From NCBI RefSeq assembly GCF_013185185.1, contig NZ_JAAZWE010000002.1:1057595-1121594 (forward strand): a stretch of 64,000 nt of DNA, given 5' to 3'. Shown here piece after piece: positions 59,871 to 64,000 of this stretch. The notes under the pieces are model-generated. The model had not been told where the DNA came from, ran no database searches, and saw nothing but the letters and a program-made list of their open reading frames with translations. Position numbers and translations under genes: made by a program. The DNA is from Saccharibacillus endophyticus (GTDB lineage Bacteria > Bacillota > Bacilli > Paenibacillales > Paenibacillaceae). Position 1 is the stretch's first letter. Every line of letters starts with the position of its first letter.

Positions 59871-62369
59871 TTAGGCTCCTCGTTCGGTCATTTCTTCCGT
59901 CGAGTCCGCTGCCGCTGTCGAAGCGGCTGTCGGCGGTTCCGCCGTCATGCCTTGAGACGTATCCGCAGCGTTCAGAAACAAATCGCCCGGAGGAACCGGT
60001 CGGCTGAAGTAGTAGCCTTGGAACTCCAAGCAGCGCTGGCCGGTCAGAATTTCGAGCTGGCCTTCGGTTTCGATGCCTTCGGCGATAACGTCCATGCCGA
60101 GGCTGTAAGCCATGGCGATGATCGTGGTGACGATCGCGCGTTCGTTGCCGCTTTCTTCAAGGCGCATGACGAAGGAACGATCGATCTTCAGACGGCTGAT
60201 CGGCAGCATGCTCAGGTAGCTCAGGGAGCTATAGCCGGTTCCGAAGTCGTCCAGACTCAGACGGATGCCCAGACGCTTCAAACGGTTCATGATGGCGATC
60301 GACAACGTCGCGTCCATCATCATGCTTTCGGTAATCTCCAGTTCCAAGTATTGCGGCTCGAGTCCGGTTTCGACGAGGATTCGTTCGATCTCGAATTCGA
60401 GGTCCGGCTGGTGGAATTGCTGGGTCGAGAGGTTGACGGAAACCGGTACTTTCGGCTGTCCCTCTTCGTGCCAGGACTTCGTTTGACGACAAGCTTGTTC
60501 CAGCACCCAACGTCCGATTTCCATAATGAGCCCGGTTTCTTCCGCAATCGGAATGAAACGGTCCGGCGGAATCATGCCGCGCACCGGATGTTTCCAGCGC
60601 AGCAGAGCTTCCATGCCGATCAGTTCGCGATCCGGCATCCGATACTGGGGTTGGTAGTAGACCTCCAGTTCGCCCCGCTCGATGGCTTTGCGCAAATCCG
60701 CTTCGATCTCGATCTTGAACAGCAATTCTTCGTCCAGATCCGGGGAATAGAACCGGTATCCGTTTTTCCCTTCGCGCTTGACCTCATACATGGCGGAGTC
60801 GGCATTCTTGATCAATTCTTCGCGATCTTCGCCGTGCTCCGGATACATGGCGATGCCGATACTGGCCGTCACGTAAAAATCATTATCCTTAAGCGTATAA
60901 GGTACCTGAATCACGGATACGATTCGCTGCGCCAAGCGCGACACCTCGTCGTCCGACGCAAAGGAATGGTACATCAATGCGAACTCGTCCCCGCCCATGC
61001 GCGAAAGGACGACTTTTTCCGGATCGATGACTTCGCAGATCCGCTGGCCTACTTTTTGCAAAAAGGCATCTCCGTACGCGTGGCCCAAGGAGTCGTTAAT
61101 CATCTTGAAACGGTCGATGTCGAGTACCATGACGGCTATGCGTTCATTGCCTTCGGCACGTTCGATCCGTTCTTCTACGAGCGAATTGAATTGTCTTCGG
61201 TTCGGCAAGCTGGTCAGTTCGTCATGATAAGCCAAATGTTCCACGGTGGCCTGCGTTTTTTTCTGCTGGGTGATGTCGCGCACGATAATATGCGTTCCGG
61301 TCGGTTTGCCGTCGAGGCTGATCGGCACGCTGACCACGCCCAGGTGTATGGTTTGGCCGTTCGGATGGAGGATCTGCGTCTCGTAAGCGACCGCGCTTGT
61401 CATGAACGCTTCGTCATGCCGCGAGCGGGCCGCGCGATAAGCATCGGGATCGAAAAACCGCTGCAGCGCCGTGACCGGGCGGCCGATGAAATCTTCGCGG
61501 CATGAATCGGTCAAATCCAGCAGGGCCGGGTTCATGTCGACGATTTTGCCTTTCGTGTCGATCGACACGATGCCGTCCACGTTGTTTTCGTAAAGCGCCC
61601 GGTACCATTTTTCCTGCTCGCGAATCATTTGATCCTTCAGATTCAAGCGACCGTTGATGAACGCGCCGTAGATCGTGAAGCCGATCAGCAGAATGCTGCT
61701 GAGCGCGATGATCAAAGCCAGGCTCTCCATATCGACCTGATCGCCGCCCATGGAACTTGCGCTGTGCTCGTGAGTATGGAAACGGGCCGCCGCCATGCCG
61801 GTGTAATGCATACCCGCGATTGCCGCCCCCATGATCAGCGCGCTCGCCCATTTGTAAAGGATGCGGCTGCCCTCCTGCCGAAGCTCGCGCATCAGCGCGA
61901 GCGCCGCTATCGAAGCGGTAATGGCAATGATGATCGATAACGTAACCAGCCAAGGATTATAACTGATCTTCATCGCCATCGCGGCCATGCCGGTATAGTG
62001 CATATCAATTACGCCCGAAGCAAGCAGGAGTCCGCCGGTCAGCAATGCGCGCCGCGTCAAACTTTTCCGGGTTACGGTCCAAAGCGCGATAAACGAAACA
62101 AAAATCGGCACGACCATGGAGAGAATGACGAGCGGGATGTTATAGGTCATTTGCATCGGCAGTTGAAGCGCCAACATGCCGACAAAGTGCATCGACCAAA
62201 TCCCGATTCCCATCGAAACCGCACCGCCGGCCAGCCAGAAGACCCGTAATCTGCCGTTCGCCAAATGAATCCTGCCCGCCAAATTGAGCGCCGAGTATGA
62301 AGCGAGTACCGAGATGATGCAGGAGACGATGACAAGCCCGATATTATATGTGCCTTGTACGGTTTCCAT
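59871..62369 (-). CDS. MHYT-PAS-GGDEF-EAL c-di-GMP turnover protein
   Basis: An 832-aa membrane protein. The N-terminal MHYT sensor (about seven helices, 1-230) shows three repeats: SMHFVGM, DMHYTGM and GMHYTGM, thought to bind copper and sense gases. A PAS domain (about 255-370) contains NNVDGIVSIDTKGKI. The GGDEF domain has MGGDEF and DELTSLPNRRQF; the EAL domain has GMEALLRWKHP and the later DDFGTGYSSLSYL. Both domains keep their catalytic motifs, so it may both make and break c-di-GMP. A Ser/Ala/Thr-rich tail follows. GGAGGAG precedes ATG. Confidence 0.9.
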   Translation of the reverse strand: METVQGTYNIGLVIVSCIISVLASYSALNLAGRIHLANGRLRVFWLAGGAVSMGIGIWSMHFVGMLALQLPMQMTYNIPLVILSMVVPIFVSFIALWTVTRKSLTRRALLTGGLLLASGVIDMHYTGMAAMAMKISYNPWLVTLSIIIAITASIAALALMRELRQEGSRILYKWASALIMGAAIAGMHYTGMAAARFHTHEHSASSMGGDQVDMESLALIIALSSILLIGFTIYGAFINGRLNLKDQMIREQEKWYRALYENNVDGIVSIDTKGKIVDMNPALLDLTDSCREDFIGRPVTALQRFFDPDAYRAARSRHDEAFMTSAVAYETQILHPNGQTIHLGVVSVPISLDGKPTGTHIIVRDITQQKKTQATVEHLAYHDELTSLPNRRQFNSLVEERIERAEGNERIAVMVLDIDRFKMINDSLGHAYGDAFLQKVGQRICEVIDPEKVVLSRMGGDEFALMYHSFASDDEVSRLAQRIVSVIQVPYTLKDNDFYVTASIGIAMYPEHGEDREELIKNADSAMYEVKREGKNGYRFYSPDLDEELLFKIEIEADLRKAIERGELEVYYQPQYRMPDRELIGMEALLRWKHPVRGMIPPDRFIPIAEETGLIMEIGRWVLEQACRQTKSWHEEGQPKVPVSVNLSTQQFHQPDLEFEIERILVETGLEPQYLELEITESMMMDATLSIAIMNRLKRLGIRLSLDDFGTGYSSLSYLSMLPISRLKIDRSFVMRLEESGNERAIVTTIIAMAYSLGMDVIAEGIETEGQLEILTGQRCLEFQGYYFSRPVPPGDLFLNAADTSQGMTAEPPTAASTAAADSTEEMTERGA

Positions 62370-62529
62370 GTTCTCCTCCTTTCATGCCTTTCGTTTTAAA
62401 AGCGTTTATTTTGAACAATATGAAGCTATCCAATATATCGGTAGCTCAAGACTTTTTCTACAGCACATAACCAATAAATCCCACTTTAAGGATGTTGATT
62501 CGGGCGAACGGGAAAAAGGCGCGGGTATT

Positions 62530-62646
62530 CAGCCAGCTAGTATCCTTTCAACTCTTAATCAGAGGATTACGTTTCCCTGAAACGCACACGCTTCAAGTGC
62601 GATTCAGGGGAGCGTAACCTTACTTTTAGTGTTGACAAGGTACCAG
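62530..62646 (+). repeat. Family B structured repeat, left copy
   Basis: About 117 bases: CCTTTCAACTCTTAATCAGA, then hairpin GGATTACGTTTCCCTGAA ... TTCAGGGGAGCGTAACC with apical CGCAC/GTGCG around ACGCTTCAA, then TTTTAGTGTTGACAAGGTACC. The last 21 bases form the 3' end of the mug coding sequence on the minus strand. Inverted relative to 63257-63370. Confidence 0.8.
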
Positions 62647-63162
62647 CTCATCCTCCAGATAGAAGCGAAGTTCCGTGTAGATGCCGATGATCTCCCGCAT
62701 CGGCATGCGAACCAATCCGCTGGAAGACGGTGCGACGAAATCGATAACGCCGTCGACTGCGGATTCCGGTTGAAATCCCCAGTTCGCTTGTTTGCGTCCC
62801 GTAAACTCCGTATAGACGCCTTTGCCCACATAGCAGGCTACTTTGGGTAGATACTCAGTCAGCTTGGCACGCAAAATTTTGCGGCCTTCCCGATATTCCT
62901 CGCGGTCGATATCCTCGACGCCGCGTGTCGGACGGGATACGATATTGGTAAAGCCGAATCCGAGTTTCAATAGATCGCGATCCTCGGTCGGCGAGTAGCG
63001 GCGCGAGGTCAGCTTGGAGTCTTCGAGGATACGCCAGAAGTTGTTGCGCGGGTTCGCATAATGATGTCCGGTTTCACCCGAACGCAAGCTTGGATTGAAA
63101 CCAATGAACAATACGGACAATCCGTAATCCAAATGATCTTCGATTTCCGGCATGGCAGCCAT
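62626..63162 (-). CDS. mug: Mismatch-specific uracil/thymine DNA glycosylase (Mug family)
   Basis: A 178-aa family 2 uracil-DNA glycosylase that excises U or T from G mismatches. Motif 1 is FIGFNPSLRSGETGHHYANP with the conserved Asn, motif 2 near the C-terminus is VAPSSSGL; FGFTNIVSRPTRG and KVACYVGKGVYTEF complete the pattern. Start is either ATG 63162 or 63153, both near AAAGGG. The gene is enclosed by two inverted copies of a structured repeat, and its last seven codons lie inside one copy. Confidence 0.87.
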   Translation of the reverse strand: MAAMPEIEDHLDYGLSVLFIGFNPSLRSGETGHHYANPRNNFWRILEDSKLTSRRYSPTEDRDLLKLGFGFTNIVSRPTRGVEDIDREEYREGRKILRAKLTEYLPKVACYVGKGVYTEFTGRKQANWGFQPESAVDGVIDFVAPSSSGLVRMPMREIIGIYTELRFYLEDELVPCQH

Positions 63163-63256
63163 ACGCCCTTTCGTCGTTAAAAGTGGGTCAAAAATATTCG
63201 GCCGCAACGGCCTTCATGCGATTCGGAAAGTCACGTATGCGGGAGAGGCCGGAAAG

Positions 63257-63370
63257 CTTCTGGTACCTTGTCAACGCTAAAAGCAAGGTTACGCCCGTCT
63301 GAAATCCACCTAAAGCGTGTGGGTTTCAGCCAAACGTAATCCTCTGATTAAGAGTTGAAAGGCTTCTGGC
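63257..63370 (-). repeat. Family B structured repeat, right copy (inverted)
   Basis: Reverse complement matches the copy at 62530-62646 over its whole length: shared CTTTCAACTCTTAATCAGAG, GATTACGTTT, TGAAAC, ACACGCTT, GCGTAACCTT, TTTTAG and GTTGACAAGGTACCAG. In the apical stem CCCAC/GGTGG replaces CGCAC/GTGCG, a two-sided change that keeps pairing. Confidence 0.8.
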
Positions 63371-63530
63371 TGCGTCGGACTTTCTCGGGCATGCTTTGCA
63401 AGCCTTCTATTTCGTATAACGCGGCACGGGGCTCTGCGGTTCACTTTACTTTCGTTATTTTTAGAGTTACCGTTAAAGAATGAATGGCTTCAAATAAATG
63501 AACCTACCTATCATACAAGGAGTCGATCGA

Positions 63531-64000
63531 ATGCACCAGCCGGATCAACCGCTTCACGACTTTTCCGTTGAAGGCGATGCCTCTTTGGCAAAAGTTCTTA
63601 TCGTAACCGCCGTCGAGGCGGAACGGGACGCTGTATTGGCAGGCCTGGGAGGCGATGAACGCTTCGTTGTCGTCGCGGGCGGCGTAGGTCCGGCGGCAGT
63701 CGCTGCCGGGACGGCGCGCGCGCTCATGAACGGCGTTTACAGCCGCGTGATCAGCGCAGGCATAGCCGGCGGCTTCGCGGGCCTCGCCGCGGTCGGCTCG
63801 CTCGTCGTCGCGAGCCGAATGGTTGCGGCCGATCTGGGCTCGGATAGCCCGGAAGGCTTTATTTCCGTAGACGAGCTGGGATTCGGCTCGTCGATCATTC
63901 CGGCCGAGGACACGGTCTCGGCCTCTCTTGCAGGCGCGCTGGAGCGCGCGGGGCTTCAAGCGTGCCTGGCCCCGATCGTGACGGTGTCCACGACGACCGG
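63531..64000 (+). CDS. mqnB: Futalosine hydrolase (partial, 3' end outside window)
   Basis: My reading from the ATG at 63531 (AAGGAG eight bases upstream) stays open to the window end, 156 codons. The protein is of the nucleoside phosphorylase/MTAN fold: VLIVTAVEAERDAVLAGL, VVVAGGVGPAAVAAGTARAL, VISAGIAGGFAGLAAVGSLVVAS, and VTVSTTTG at the end, the pattern of MqnB rather than MTA/SAH nucleosidase. It would split futalosine to hypoxanthine and dehypoxanthinyl futalosine in the alternative menaquinone pathway. Confidence 0.85.
   Translation, partial: MHQPDQPLHDFSVEGDASLAKVLIVTAVEAERDAVLAGLGGDERFVVVAGGVGPAAVAAGTARALMNGVYSRVISAGIAGGFAGLAAVGSLVVASRMVAADLGSDSPEGFISVDELGFGSSIIPAEDTVSASLAGALERAGLQACLAPIVTVSTTT

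Overview
The window reads as chromosomal DNA of a moderately GC-rich, spore-former-type Gram-positive bacterium, most likely Paenibacillaceae (Paenibacillus/Saccharibacillus-like). This is inferred from strong AGGAGG-type ribosome binding sites, YesM-type and PocR/AraC regulators, a fused OpuC permease/binding protein, many small intergenic hairpin repeats and a futalosine-pathway gene. There is no rRNA, ordinary tRNA, CRISPR array, prophage or full insertion sequence. Most genes are ordinary single genes or short operons closed by clear intrinsic terminators.

Layout. 1-8.6 kb: a membrane-tethered sugar-binding protein with a YesM-type kinase (cut by the window edge), a Cu/Zn superoxide dismutase, a compatible-solute ABC transporter and an alkaline phosphatase. 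8.9-10.9 kb: an NAD(P)-binding oxidoreductase, a DnaQ-BRCT exonuclease and a small membrane protein. 11.2-17.3 kb (minus strand): an RNA repair/turnover cluster made of a Ro60-like protein (rsr), RtcB ligase, a small unknown protein, the 2'-phosphotransferase KptA, a TatD nuclease and a P-loop ATPase. Upstream of rsr lies a 131-nt RNA that folds as a circularly permuted tRNA-Lys on a long stem, which is the expected design of a bacterial Y RNA. 17.9-18.8 kb: an AT-rich island with a strong promoter, two and a half 53-nt hairpin repeats with covarying stems, an intrinsic terminator and a PBECR4-like nuclease gene. This is the layout of a type III toxin-antitoxin system, but with a toxin unlike the known families. 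19-23.6 kb: two WYL regulators and several small secreted or hypothetical genes.

24-41 kb is rich in sugar enzymes: cellobiose phosphorylase (GH94), a secreted GH85 endo-beta-N-acetylglucosaminidase and a GH42 beta-galactosidase. A MerR/TipAS regulator, a pirin, a CHASE3-GGDEF cyclase and a membrane alpha/beta hydrolase lie among them. 41.8-46.1 kb is a glycerol/dihydroxyacetone module (gldA, dhaKL, divergent PocR-AraC regulator). 46.1-48.1 kb is a secreted carboxylesterase behind a leader that looks like a BglG/LicT-type antiterminator overlapping a 15-bp terminator. 48.4-54.5 kb holds a TetR/MFS pair, a GDSL hydrolase, two unknown proteins and an AEC transporter. 54.8-64 kb holds a chemoreceptor, a polysaccharide deacetylase, an aldo/keto reductase, an MHYT-PAS-GGDEF-EAL protein, a Mug-type DNA glycosylase between inverted structured repeats, and the start of futalosine hydrolase.

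The two most notable items are the permuted-tRNA Y RNA with its RNA repair operon and the neighbouring type III-like toxin-antitoxin candidate. At least three families of structured or MITE-like repeats are scattered between genes. All calls come from reading the sequence and from memory of protein families; no database search was run.
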